Shown one piece after another: positions 16,698 to 24,033 of a stretch of DNA of 64,000 bases (the stretch's first letter is position 1; each line of letters begins with the position of its first letter). Origin of the DNA: Pedobacter cryoconitis. GTDB taxonomy: Bacteria; Bacteroidota; Bacteroidia; Sphingobacteriales; Sphingobacteriaceae. The stretch spans positions 124,001 through 188,000 of the forward strand of contig NZ_JACHCG010000002.1 in the NCBI RefSeq assembly GCF_014200595.1. Reading direction: 5' to 3'. The notes beneath the pieces were generated by a model, which was given only the letters and a program-made list of their open reading frames with translations, was not told where the DNA came from and ran no database searches. The translations under genes were made by a program, and so were the position numbers.

Positions 16698-16713
16698 CTT
16701 GTCTTTAGACAAG
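16698..16713. promoter_or_regulatory. Palindromic operator candidate upstream of the SDR gene
   Basis: A perfect inverted repeat CTTGTCT-TT-AGACAAG lies in the 62-nt gap between the Crp-like gene and the SDR. It lacks a T run on the transcribed strand and resembles a dimer-binding site. The adjacent Crp-like regulator is the obvious candidate ligand. Confidence 0.45.
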
Positions 16714-16716
16714 AAA

Positions 16717-17316
16717 TCAGTCAACTAACCGTTGCAGCTTTCGTCTGATACGGCTTAGACTGGTATCGGTTACATTAAGATATGAGGCAATATATTTTAA
16801 GGGAACTCTTTGGATCAGTTCAGGCTCATGGGTAAGAAAATGAAGATAGCGTTCATGTGCGTTTAGTCTTACCCTAAAAAGATTGCGCTGTTTGTATTCA
16901 ATAAGAATCTTTTCATATAATAACCTTCCAAACCTTTCAAAATCGGGATAATTTCTAAATAACCTATCTAAGGTTGGTTTATTTACACAAAGTATATGAG
17001 AATCCTCTATTGCTATCACATTGGTCTGACTTACCGCTGCACCGGAAAAGCTTACCAATTCGCAAGTAAACGAGCCTTCTCTAAAAAAAGCATTCGTATA
17101 TTCAATATTATTAGCATCACACGAATAGGACCGTAATAAACCCTGGTAAACAAATCCCCACCAATCCCCGTATTGACCTTCTTTAAGCAGGTAACCACCC
17201 TTGGATACTGTACGAAATTTAAACAAAGAAGCAATTTGAGCGGCGTCGTTATCTTTTATTGGGATAAAAAGACGAAGTTGTTTAGTTAGCCAAATAGTAA
17301 TTTCCTTTTCAGACAT
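16717..17316 (-). CDS. Crp/Fnr-family transcriptional regulator
   Basis: A 199-residue regulator with a cyclic-nucleotide-binding-like beta barrel (GGYLLKEGQYGDWWGFVYQG) and a short C-terminal helix-turn-helix (VPLKYIASYLNVTDTSLSRIRRKL). This matches the common Bacteroidota Crp/Fnr type whose ligand is usually unknown. The start MSEKEITIW at 17316 is chosen because a promoter (-7 at 17324-17331) lies just upstream and the longer reading includes an unlikely hydrophobic leader. It heads the SDR and reductase genes on the same strand and probably controls them. Confidence 0.87.
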   Translation of the reverse strand: MSEKEITIWLTKQLRLFIPIKDNDAAQIASLFKFRTVSKGGYLLKEGQYGDWWGFVYQGLLRSYSCDANNIEYTNAFFREGSFTCELVSFSGAAVSQTNVIAIEDSHILCVNKPTLDRLFRNYPDFERFGRLLYEKILIEYKQRNLFRVRLNAHERYLHFLTHEPELIQRVPLKYIASYLNVTDTSLSRIRRKLQRLVD

Positions 17317-17323
17317 GGTGATG

Positions 17324-17351
17324 CAAAGGTAAAAAAAACATTTGAGGACAA
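17324..17351 (-). promoter_or_regulatory. Promoter of the Crp-like gene
   Basis: On the minus strand, TTG (17351-17349), a 17-nt spacer and TACCTTTG (17331-17324) fit the Bacteroidota promoter, ending 7 nt before the ATG at 17316. The short leader supports the 199-residue reading. Confidence 0.6.
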
Positions 17352-17540
17352 TTATGGGGAAGTCATAGGTGCAAATCCTTAGATATCTGTGATATGCAAC
17401 CACATTGAGTTTTATCAACAATTTGGTTGCTGGCAGTTTTTAAGTTTAAATTAATGATAGACAGTAGATTAATCGTAAGTGTCCTTTATACAACTTCAAT
17501 AAAAAAACTTGTAGCAATTCCCATTTGTACTCTTTAGATA

Positions 17541-17602
17541 GGTATTAGTGCGATTTTAAGAAGATCATCTTTAAATTGGTTCGATCTTATTACGTCCGGG
17601 GG
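17541..17602 (+). repeat. Imperfect 62-bp direct repeat, copy B
   Basis: Second copy of the repeat at 14743-14804, same orientation, about 80% identical by eye. The best block is GGTTCGATCTTATTACGTCC plus a G run. It is followed after 8 nt by a strong hairpin, as copy A is followed by one. The 17317-17647 gap otherwise holds only the Crp-like gene's promoter. Confidence 0.7.
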
Positions 17603-17610
17603 TACGACTC

Positions 17611-17642
17611 AAAAGCCTTCGATGAAAATCGGAGGCTTTTTT
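17611..17642. terminator. Bidirectional terminator
   Basis: A 13-bp stem (17611-17623 with 17628-17640, one G-T wobble) is closed by a GAAA tetraloop, with A runs on one side and T runs on the other. It serves the AraC gene on the minus strand. Its stem is almost the same as that of the terminator at 25697-25743. Confidence 0.8.
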
Positions 17643-17647
17643 GTGTC

Positions 17648-18520
17648 TTAGCATATTTTCAATAATTGTCCATTTTTCCGAAATGACGAAGGACTCATTC
17701 CTTTATATTTTTTAAATACCCTGTTCAAGTGACTCTCATCAGAAAATTTCAACTCACTAACAATTTCATTGATCCTCATATCACTGCTCAATAATCTTGT
17801 TTCAACGATTTTTATCTTAGATTTCAATATGTAATCCTGTAAAGTTTCACCAGTATGCCTTTTAAAAAACTTACCAAAATAGTTAGGGGATATATTGAAC
17901 TGAATACATATAACTGACACTTTCAGTTTATCAGGAAAATAAATATGGTCCTGTATATACTGAAACACGCTTAAAAGTTTCTGATCAGTAACCGGGGAGA
18001 TTTTTTCTGGTAAACTTTCCGCAATAGACCTCGCAACCAATAAGATCAGACTATTCATCAATTGCTGAATCAACTCTTTACTATAAAGTTGTCTATACCG
18101 CTGTTCTTCTACAATGCTTGCGGCCAACGATTTCACTAATGCCTTATCAATCTCCTCTTTTAAAATGCATCCTGGTAAATGGCTGGCATGATGAAGTATA
18201 AAATTCAGTCTTTTTACCCACTGTGCCCGCTCTTTCTCATGCACACCAACGGGGGCAGACTTGAGATAAATATCACTAAAACAAATAAACAAAATCTTCG
18301 TCGTTGTGATCACCTCAAACGAGTTATGATCCTCCGGAGTGATTAGCAACAAATGACCAGCAGCATAATTAAAGGTATTCTTATTAATATGTTGTATCCC
18401 GGTACCCTCCACTATATAAACCAGTTCGAAGAAATTCTGGCTATAACCAGATTTCAAACATTCATTAATCTCCTTATAGAGGATTTCAAATGGGTAATAA
18501 AGATTTTGTTTCACGTCCAA
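17648..18520 (-). CDS. AraC-family transcriptional regulator
   Basis: A 290-residue regulator with an N-terminal cupin-like sensing region (YIVEGTGIQHIN, LLLITPEDHNSFEV) and two C-terminal helix-turn-helix motifs (CIQFNISPNYFGKFFKRHTGE, then IVSELKFSDESHLNRVFKKY). It is divergent from the amidase gene, with about 80 nt between, and so a likely regulator of it. No ATG is near; the TTG at 18520 or a GTG at 18514 could start it, and a -7-like CAAATTTA (18518-18525, minus strand TAAATTTG) overlaps the TTG, so the exact start is unsure. Confidence 0.86.
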   Translation of the reverse strand: MDVKQNLYYPFEILYKEINECLKSGYSQNFFELVYIVEGTGIQHINKNTFNYAAGHLLLITPEDHNSFEVITTTKILFICFSDIYLKSAPVGVHEKERAQWVKRLNFILHHASHLPGCILKEEIDKALVKSLAASIVEEQRYRQLYSKELIQQLMNSLILLVARSIAESLPEKISPVTDQKLLSVFQYIQDHIYFPDKLKVSVICIQFNISPNYFGKFFKRHTGETLQDYILKSKIKIVETRLLSSDMRINEIVSELKFSDESHLNRVFKKYKGMSPSSFRKNGQLLKIC

Positions 18521-18572
18521 ATTTACCTTTTTTATGGCAAATTAATACAGATGTAAAGGTGTATTACCAGCA

Positions 18573-18580
18573 TAAATTTG
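18573..18580 (+). promoter_or_regulatory. Candidate -7 element for the amidase gene
   Basis: TAAATTTG fits TAnnTTTG and lies 21 nt before the amidase ATG at 18602. It covers a competing in-frame TTG (18578), so the ATG is the better start. No clear -33 TTG is visible. Confidence 0.4.
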
Positions 18581-18601
18581 CTATTACAAAAAATAAAAAA
18601 G

Positions 18602-20044
18602 ATGAATTTACAAGAATATAGCTCCTTTGATGGCCTGGGGCTGGCAGAGCTGATTAGAAAAAAAGAAGTAACTAAATCTGAAGTTGCAGCATGTGCAATA
18701 AAGGCTATTCAAACGATCAATCCGAAATTAAATGCCATAGTTGAATATTACGAAGAGCGGGCAGTGGTCTCTAATGGGCTTTTAGCAAATCATGAACCTT
18801 ACGATGGTGTTCCAATGTTATTGAAAGATCTGGGTTCCTATGAGGCAAATAAAAATGCAGAGATGGGTAGCAGAATAGCCCGTGGATTAAAGTTTGATCA
18901 TGACAGCGAACTGGTAAAACGATATAAAATTGCAGGATTCAATATTTTAGGCCGCACTACTACCCCAGAATTTGGCAGTGCAGCATTTACCGGGTCCCTG
19001 GCCTGTGGTATCACCCGCAACCCCTGGAACTTAGATTTATCCCCGGGCGGCTCTTCAGGAGGCTCTGCCGCAGCAGTTGCCGCAGGCATAGTTCCTGTCG
19101 CTCATGGAACAGATCTTGGCGGTTCGATCCGGACGCCCTCAGGATTCAACGGCCTGGTTGGTCTAAAACCCAGCAGAAACCTTAATCCAGTAGGTCCGGG
19201 TGCCGGTCAGTTTTTCCTGGGCCTGGCTACTGAACATGTTTTAACCAGAACGGTAAGAGATTCTGCTGCTGTACTGGATGCAACTGCCGGACCAGCAGCG
19301 GGTGAATTTTATTACACGCCCAAAAATGGGACATCATATCTGTCGGCTATGTTAGAAAATCCAGCACCACTTAGAATTGCTGTAAATGTAGAGCCATGGA
19401 TTAGTGCAAATGTAGATACTGAAGTACTTGAAGCCACTATGCTGGCCGCAAAACTATGTGAATCAATGGGCCATCTGGTAGATATGAATCGCTTTGACCT
19501 CGATGAAGGACAGTTGCTGAATTGTATAGAAACCATATGGGCTTCTTATACTACTTATGGCATCAACAATCTGCAAGTTATAACAGGAAGAGAAATCTCA
19601 GCAAAAACACTTGAACAAAGTACCCTTAAAGGGTATTACGATGGAATGACTTATACTGCACAGCATCTGATAGCCGCCGTGGAGTATTCTAATACCGTAG
19701 CCCGTGCCGTGGGTAATTTTTTTGAAAAGTATGATATTATGATTACGCCTACAAATGCGGTTCAGGCTCCTTTGGCAGATCGTTCGAAAATTCAGGAACA
19801 TGATTTTACCTGGCACAATTGGGTACTCGAAGCCTGTAAAGTTGCCCCTTTTGGACAGGTATTCAATATTTCAGGTGCCCCTGCCATTACACTGCCTTTA
19901 GGATGGAGCAGTACCGGAATGCCTATCGGTATAACATTTTCAACAAAAATCGGAAATGAGGCCATGTTATTTAACCTGGCGGCACAATTAGAGCTTGCTG
20001 AGCCATGGAATAACCGTAAACCTGAAAATCATGTTGGCATATAG
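18602..20044 (+). CDS. Amidase-signature family amidase
   Basis: A 480-residue enzyme of the amidase-signature family, which hydrolyses carboxamides through a Ser-cisSer-Lys triad. The catalytic Lys is in MLLKDLGSYE near residue 80. The signature PGGSSGGSAAAVAAG holds the cis-Ser, and the nucleophile Ser lies in DLGGSIRTPSGFNGLVGLKPS. Length is normal. GatA is excluded because no gatB or gatC is adjacent and the C-terminal pattern differs (LPLGWSSTGMPIGI). It faces an AraC regulator, which suggests induction by a substrate. Confidence 0.9.
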   Translation: MNLQEYSSFDGLGLAELIRKKEVTKSEVAACAIKAIQTINPKLNAIVEYYEERAVVSNGLLANHEPYDGVPMLLKDLGSYEANKNAEMGSRIARGLKFDHDSELVKRYKIAGFNILGRTTTPEFGSAAFTGSLACGITRNPWNLDLSPGGSSGGSAAAVAAGIVPVAHGTDLGGSIRTPSGFNGLVGLKPSRNLNPVGPGAGQFFLGLATEHVLTRTVRDSAAVLDATAGPAAGEFYYTPKNGTSYLSAMLENPAPLRIAVNVEPWISANVDTEVLEATMLAAKLCESMGHLVDMNRFDLDEGQLLNCIETIWASYTTYGINNLQVITGREISAKTLEQSTLKGYYDGMTYTAQHLIAAVEYSNTVARAVGNFFEKYDIMITPTNAVQAPLADRSKIQEHDFTWHNWVLEACKVAPFGQVFNISGAPAITLPLGWSSTGMPIGITFSTKIGNEAMLFNLAAQLELAEPWNNRKPENHVGI

Positions 20045-20184
20045 CTTCTTCGTAGACTTGGGTTAATTTCCTGGATGCTTCTATATCATGAAAAAGAACC
20101 TTGAAGGTAGCTGGTCTTATTTTTTTATTGAAACGGATACCTCCACATTCAGTCCTGACCATATTATTTCTTATACTAATATAT

Positions 20185-20192
20185 TAACTTTG
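20185..20192 (+). promoter_or_regulatory. Candidate -7 element of the GlxA-like gene
   Basis: TAACTTTG fits TAnnTTTG and ends 4 nt before the ATG at 20197, again suggesting a very short leader. A -33 element is not clear. Confidence 0.35.
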
Positions 20193-20196
20193 AAAA

Positions 20197-21114
20197 ATGC
20201 GCCCCAATCGTGTTATATTTTTCATATTTAATAGCGTTCACCTTCTGGATCTGGCTGGTGCAGTAACCGTTTTTTATGAATCCGGATGCTGCGGAAAGAA
20301 ATACAATATGCATTATGTTTCGCCATATGACAATCCGGGCACCTCATCAGGTCTTGGGTTTACAAATGTTGAGCCCCTAAGTTCAGTAACAGTTAGTATG
20401 GATGATATTGTCATCGTAGCCGGAATGGAAATTAAAAAATGGAATAGAGCAGATGATCACCTCTGGATACCCTGGTTACAGGCTGCTGCTGCAACTGGCG
20501 CTACGATATCTTCAATTTGTACAGCAGCTTTTGCTCTTGCGGCTGCCGGACTCTTAAATGGGCAAAATTGTACTACGCATTGGGCATGGACTACAGCTTT
20601 ACAACAGAAATACCCTCTGCTTAAGGTAATAGAGAATAAACTATTTGTGCAAAGTGGCAGGATCTTCACCAGCGCGGGAATTGCTACAGGTATTGATCTC
20701 GCACTCTACCTTGTTGAAGAGCAGCACGGAGCAGCTTTTGCATGTCTTGTGGCAAAAGATATGGTTGTTTACATACGCAGGGATGGAATGGAAGCACAAA
20801 ATAGCATTTATCTGCAAAACAGGCAGCATATTAACCATCGTATACATCAGGTACAGGATTATATTACTAAGCATTTAAATCATAAAATAACAATAGAAGA
20901 ATTGGCTGAATTAGCCTTTATTAGTCCGCGGAATCTTACACGGTTGTTCAAATCTGCCACAGGAGTTACTATCGGTCAATATATTCAATCGTTAAGACAG
21001 GAAAAAGCAAAACATCTGCTTAAAACCAGGCAAAAAGTGACTTGGGTAGCGAAAGAATGTGGTTATAATAACACTGCTCAGCTGAGGAAGTTAATTAAGG
21101 AAGCAAAAGTATAG
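20197..21114 (+). CDS. GlxA-family regulator (DJ-1/PfpI plus AraC HTH)
   Basis: A 305-residue regulator. The N-terminal DJ-1/PfpI domain (IFNSVHLLDLAGAVTVF, then ISSICTAAFALAAAGLL with the nucleophile-elbow Cys) is followed by a double AraC-type helix-turn-helix (ITIEELAELAFISPRNLTRLF and the shorter-than-usual VAKECGYNNTAQLRK). Such proteins usually sense a small metabolite. It is 80 nt upstream of a gene for a secreted DJ-1/PfpI protein on the same strand, so the two may act in one response. The ATG at 20197 fits the family start. Confidence 0.88.
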   Translation: MRPNRVIFFIFNSVHLLDLAGAVTVFYESGCCGKKYNMHYVSPYDNPGTSSGLGFTNVEPLSSVTVSMDDIVIVAGMEIKKWNRADDHLWIPWLQAAAATGATISSICTAAFALAAAGLLNGQNCTTHWAWTTALQQKYPLLKVIENKLFVQSGRIFTSAGIATGIDLALYLVEEQHGAAFACLVAKDMVVYIRRDGMEAQNSIYLQNRQHINHRIHQVQDYITKHLNHKITIEELAELAFISPRNLTRLFKSATGVTIGQYIQSLRQEKAKHLLKTRQKVTWVAKECGYNNTAQLRKLIKEAKV

Positions 21115-21194
21115 ATATAATGGCCGGATTGTTACTATGGCTGTCCTGATTTATGAACTGTATTCAATTAATTTTGAATTTAAATAATACATTT

Positions 21195-22004
21195 ATGAAG
21201 CAGTTATTACTCTTAATCTTTTTTATTCCATGCTTTGCGTTTACGCATGTAAATGCAACCACATATGTATGTCCGCCTTGCAGCCATTCATGTGATACTG
21301 CTACTTATCGGCAACCCGGGGTTTGTGCGCATTGTGGGATGACATTAGCCGGGGAAAATCAACGGATGTCAAAGGATCAAAAAATATCAGTTTGCTTTTA
21401 CTTATATGATGGAGTAGAAATACTTGACTTTGCGGGGCCTATGGAAGTCTTTTCTTATGCAGGATTCAAAATCATCACAGTCGCAAAAACTAAAGCTCCT
21501 CTTTTATCACAGGGAATTTTAAAGATCACTCCTGATTACAGCATTAAAGACGCCCCGCAAACAGATATTTTTGCAGTATTTGGTGGTTCAGATGAAGTGG
21601 CAACAGATGATCCTGAAGTTATTTCCTGGATAAAATCCAGAGACAGTACTACTAAAAGCTATTTTTCTGTTTGTACTGGAGCATTTATTCTTGGGAAAGC
21701 GGGGTTGCTTGATCAGCTTACAGTGACCACTTTTCATAAAAGCATAACAAATCTTCAAAAAGCTGTACCGAAAGCTATAGTACGTCAAAATGTCCGCTAT
21801 ATTGATAATGGCAGAGTAATCACCACAGCAGGGATATCAGCTGGTATAGATGGTGCTTTGCACCTGGTTTCAAAATTAAGAGGTAAAGACGTGGCAGAAG
21901 AAGTTGCAAAACAAATGGAATATGATAAATATGTGCCTGAACAAGGTATGGATCTATCGCACCAGGAGTTGTCAAAAACTAAAATTTCCAACAATCAGCG
22001 TTAA
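21195..22004 (+). CDS. Secreted DJ-1/PfpI protein with N-terminal metal-binding module
   Basis: A 269-residue protein with a signal peptide (MKQLLLLIFFIPCFAF) and then a cysteine-rich module YVCPPCSHSCDT...CAHCGM. The module resembles the heavy-metal-binding domain found on copper-handling proteins. A DJ-1/PfpI domain (CFYLYDGVEILDFAGPMEVF, YFSVCTGAFILGKAGLLD) completes it. The nucleophile Cys is kept. The ATG at 21195 is chosen because the signal peptide starts there and the in-frame start at 21153 would bury it. It would work in the periplasm. The role is unknown, but the domain pairing suggests metal or redox sensing. Confidence 0.82.
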   Translation: MKQLLLLIFFIPCFAFTHVNATTYVCPPCSHSCDTATYRQPGVCAHCGMTLAGENQRMSKDQKISVCFYLYDGVEILDFAGPMEVFSYAGFKIITVAKTKAPLLSQGILKITPDYSIKDAPQTDIFAVFGGSDEVATDDPEVISWIKSRDSTTKSYFSVCTGAFILGKAGLLDQLTVTTFHKSITNLQKAVPKAIVRQNVRYIDNGRVITTAGISAGIDGALHLVSKLRGKDVAEEVAKQMEYDKYVPEQGMDLSHQELSKTKISNNQR

Positions 22005-22109
22005 AAGTTGAGTTGTTAATAGGATATCATTGATAAATTGAGCTATACAGACAAACTATTTGAGCCGTGGAAACAAGTGTAATGTATTTTGAAGCATGAT
22101 CTTTATAGC

Positions 22110-23081
22110 ATGAAAAACATCACCAAAATTCAGTTGGGTCAAAATGGCCCGTTCGTTTCCAAACTTGGCTTAGGTTGTATGCGTATGTCTTCTATCTGGG
22201 GCGGTTCTACACCTGAGGAAGCAGAAAGTATCGCTACAATTCATGAGGCAATGGATAATGATATTAATTTTTTGAACACCGGAGACTTTTACGGTGCTGG
22301 TCATAATGAGATGCTGATAGGTAAAGCTATCAAAGGAAGGCGCGACGATGCCTTCATCAGTGTAAAATTCGGTGCCATCTTTCACAACGGCCGGTGGGTG
22401 GGAATGGATCTGAGGCCCATCGCTATCAAGAATTTTATAAACTACTCTCTGACCCGTTTGGGTATTGAAACAATTGACCTCTACCAGCCCAGCCGAATGG
22501 ACAACAGTGTACCAGTGGAAGATATCATTGGAACGATCGCCGACCTGATTAAAGAAGGTAAAGTTCGTCACATTGGCCTATCTGAAATTACAACTGATCA
22601 ACTTCGTAAAGCTAACAGCATCCACCCCATAAGCGCGCTGGAGATCGGTTATTCTCTGGCCGACCGCCAAATAGAAAGAGACCTGCTGCCAACAGCAAAA
22701 GAATTGGGTATTGGCATAGTGGCCTTTGCTAATACTGCGGAGGGCTTATTGACGGGTGAAATGAAAGCGCCGCTTGAAGAAAAAGATTACCGTAACCATT
22801 TTTCTCGTTTTCAAGGTGAAAACCTAATTAATAACCTGGAAAAAGTAGAAGTCTTAAAGCAATTAGCCAGCAATAAAGGTTGTACGCCAACACAGGTTGC
22901 GATCGCCTGGGTGAAAGAGCAAGGAGATCATATCATGTCTTTAGTAAGCATGAGCCGCAGATCGCGTTTGCCAGAAAATATTGCAGCGATGGATATTGTA
23001 TTTACGCCGGAAGAAATGAACACTTTAAACACTACATTTACAATAGGCGCTATATCTGGCGGCACTTACTTACAACGCTAA
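22110..23081 (+). CDS. Aldo/keto reductase
   Basis: A 323-residue NADPH-dependent (beta/alpha)8 reductase. Its pattern includes VSKLGLGCMRMS, FLNTGDFYGAGHNE (Asp and Tyr of the catalytic tetrad), SVKFG (Lys) and RHIGLSE. The usual histidine of the tetrad is replaced: the motif reads DLYQPSRMD instead of the more common YQHR. That occurs in one branch of the family. The ATG at 22110 is preferred to a TTG at 22089. The AraC gene follows with no gap (stop TAA, then ATG), so they form an operon. Confidence 0.88.
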   Translation: MKNITKIQLGQNGPFVSKLGLGCMRMSSIWGGSTPEEAESIATIHEAMDNDINFLNTGDFYGAGHNEMLIGKAIKGRRDDAFISVKFGAIFHNGRWVGMDLRPIAIKNFINYSLTRLGIETIDLYQPSRMDNSVPVEDIIGTIADLIKEGKVRHIGLSEITTDQLRKANSIHPISALEIGYSLADRQIERDLLPTAKELGIGIVAFANTAEGLLTGEMKAPLEEKDYRNHFSRFQGENLINNLEKVEVLKQLASNKGCTPTQVAIAWVKEQGDHIMSLVSMSRRSRLPENIAAMDIVFTPEEMNTLNTTFTIGAISGGTYLQR

Positions 23082-23897
23082 ATGACAAGTCCAGCTGAAA
23101 TTCTTCCCGGCGTGATCTTCTATTCTTACCTATCTGCTGAACGGAAAGAGAAAGTATGTTTATGGAATCACCATACCTTAGTATTGCAGGTTTCAGGGCA
23201 GTTTATCTTAGAGACGTCTATGCAAAATATTTCGATGAACGGAGGAGAAATGCTGCTGATCGGCAAAAATCAGCTGGGTTCAATCATTAAAACACCAAAA
23301 CCAGGGGGAAACTATGAAACAATCGTAATATCCCTGCAGGAAGAACTTTTACGCAAGATTGTGTTAGAAGAAAAGCTCGAAGCAGATCGGAAATATATAG
23401 GTCCTCCAAATATTCTAATTCCATGTAACGAATTTCTGCAAGGGTATTTTCAATCTATTGTTCCGTACGCGCGAAGCTCAGGAGCGACCATGACAGATAC
23501 CATGGGCATTCTGAAAGTGAAAGAAGCAGTTAAGTTGTTGCTACTTGCCCTTCCGGGACTTCGCAACTTTTTATTCGACTTTTCAGAACCTCATAAGATC
23601 AATTTAGAAAGGTTTATGCTCAGCAACTTTCATTTCAACGTCCCTGTCGAAAAATTTGCACAGCTGACTGGTCGCAGCCTGGCAACTTTCAAACGTGATT
23701 TCCAAAAAACTTTTAGTTTACCGCCACGTCAATGGCTGCTGGACAAAAGGCTGACCGAAGCAAAACATCTTATCGCGAACAAACACCAAAAGCCTTCAGC
23801 CATCTATCTTGATCTGGGTTTTGAGAGCCTGTCACACTTCTCTCATTCCTTCAAGAAAAAGTTTGGCGTGACGCCTACTGAGCTTAATTATGGTTGA
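23082..23897 (+). CDS. AraC-family regulator partner of the aldo/keto reductase
   Basis: A 271-residue regulator. The N-terminus is a cupin-like region (QVSGQFILETSMQNISMNGG). The C-terminus holds the helix-turn-helix pair (VPVEKFAQLTGRSLATFKRDF and AIYLDLGFESLSHFSHSFKK, ending GVTPTEL). It begins directly at the stop of the aldo/keto reductase gene, so it is translated with it and probably regulates it. Confidence 0.88.
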   Translation: MTSPAEILPGVIFYSYLSAERKEKVCLWNHHTLVLQVSGQFILETSMQNISMNGGEMLLIGKNQLGSIIKTPKPGGNYETIVISLQEELLRKIVLEEKLEADRKYIGPPNILIPCNEFLQGYFQSIVPYARSSGATMTDTMGILKVKEAVKLLLLALPGLRNFLFDFSEPHKINLERFMLSNFHFNVPVEKFAQLTGRSLATFKRDFQKTFSLPPRQWLLDKRLTEAKHLIANKHQKPSAIYLDLGFESLSHFSHSFKKKFGVTPTELNYG

Positions 23898-24001
23898 TCT
23901 TTATTGTGTGCAGAAAAGCAGGGTTTGTATATTTTCTGCTGTATACAGTGTTTTATCTTTTACAAATAACTTTGGATCTCTGTAATCCAATCTCTTTCCC
24001 T

Positions 24002-24009
24002 TATCTTTG
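24002..24009 (+). promoter_or_regulatory. Candidate -7 element of the ABC-F gene
   Basis: TATCTTTG fits TAnnTTTG. It covers the possible TTG start at 24007, which points to the GTG at 24034 as the real start. The nearest TTTG upstream is 27 nt away, longer than usual. Confidence 0.4.
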
Positions 24010-24033
24010 CCGGTAATTCAATATTCTCATACT

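Noticed and set aside
8286..17647. IS element or transposase within the island
   Set aside because: No DDE or HUH transposase motif was recognised; the only mobility gene is the serine recombinase.
19971..20162. Minus-strand open frame with a basic N-terminus, partly in the gap after the amidase
   Set aside because: Its second half is antisense to the amidase gene, and no family match is evident for the first 40 residues. It may be a gene fragment, but there is too little to call.
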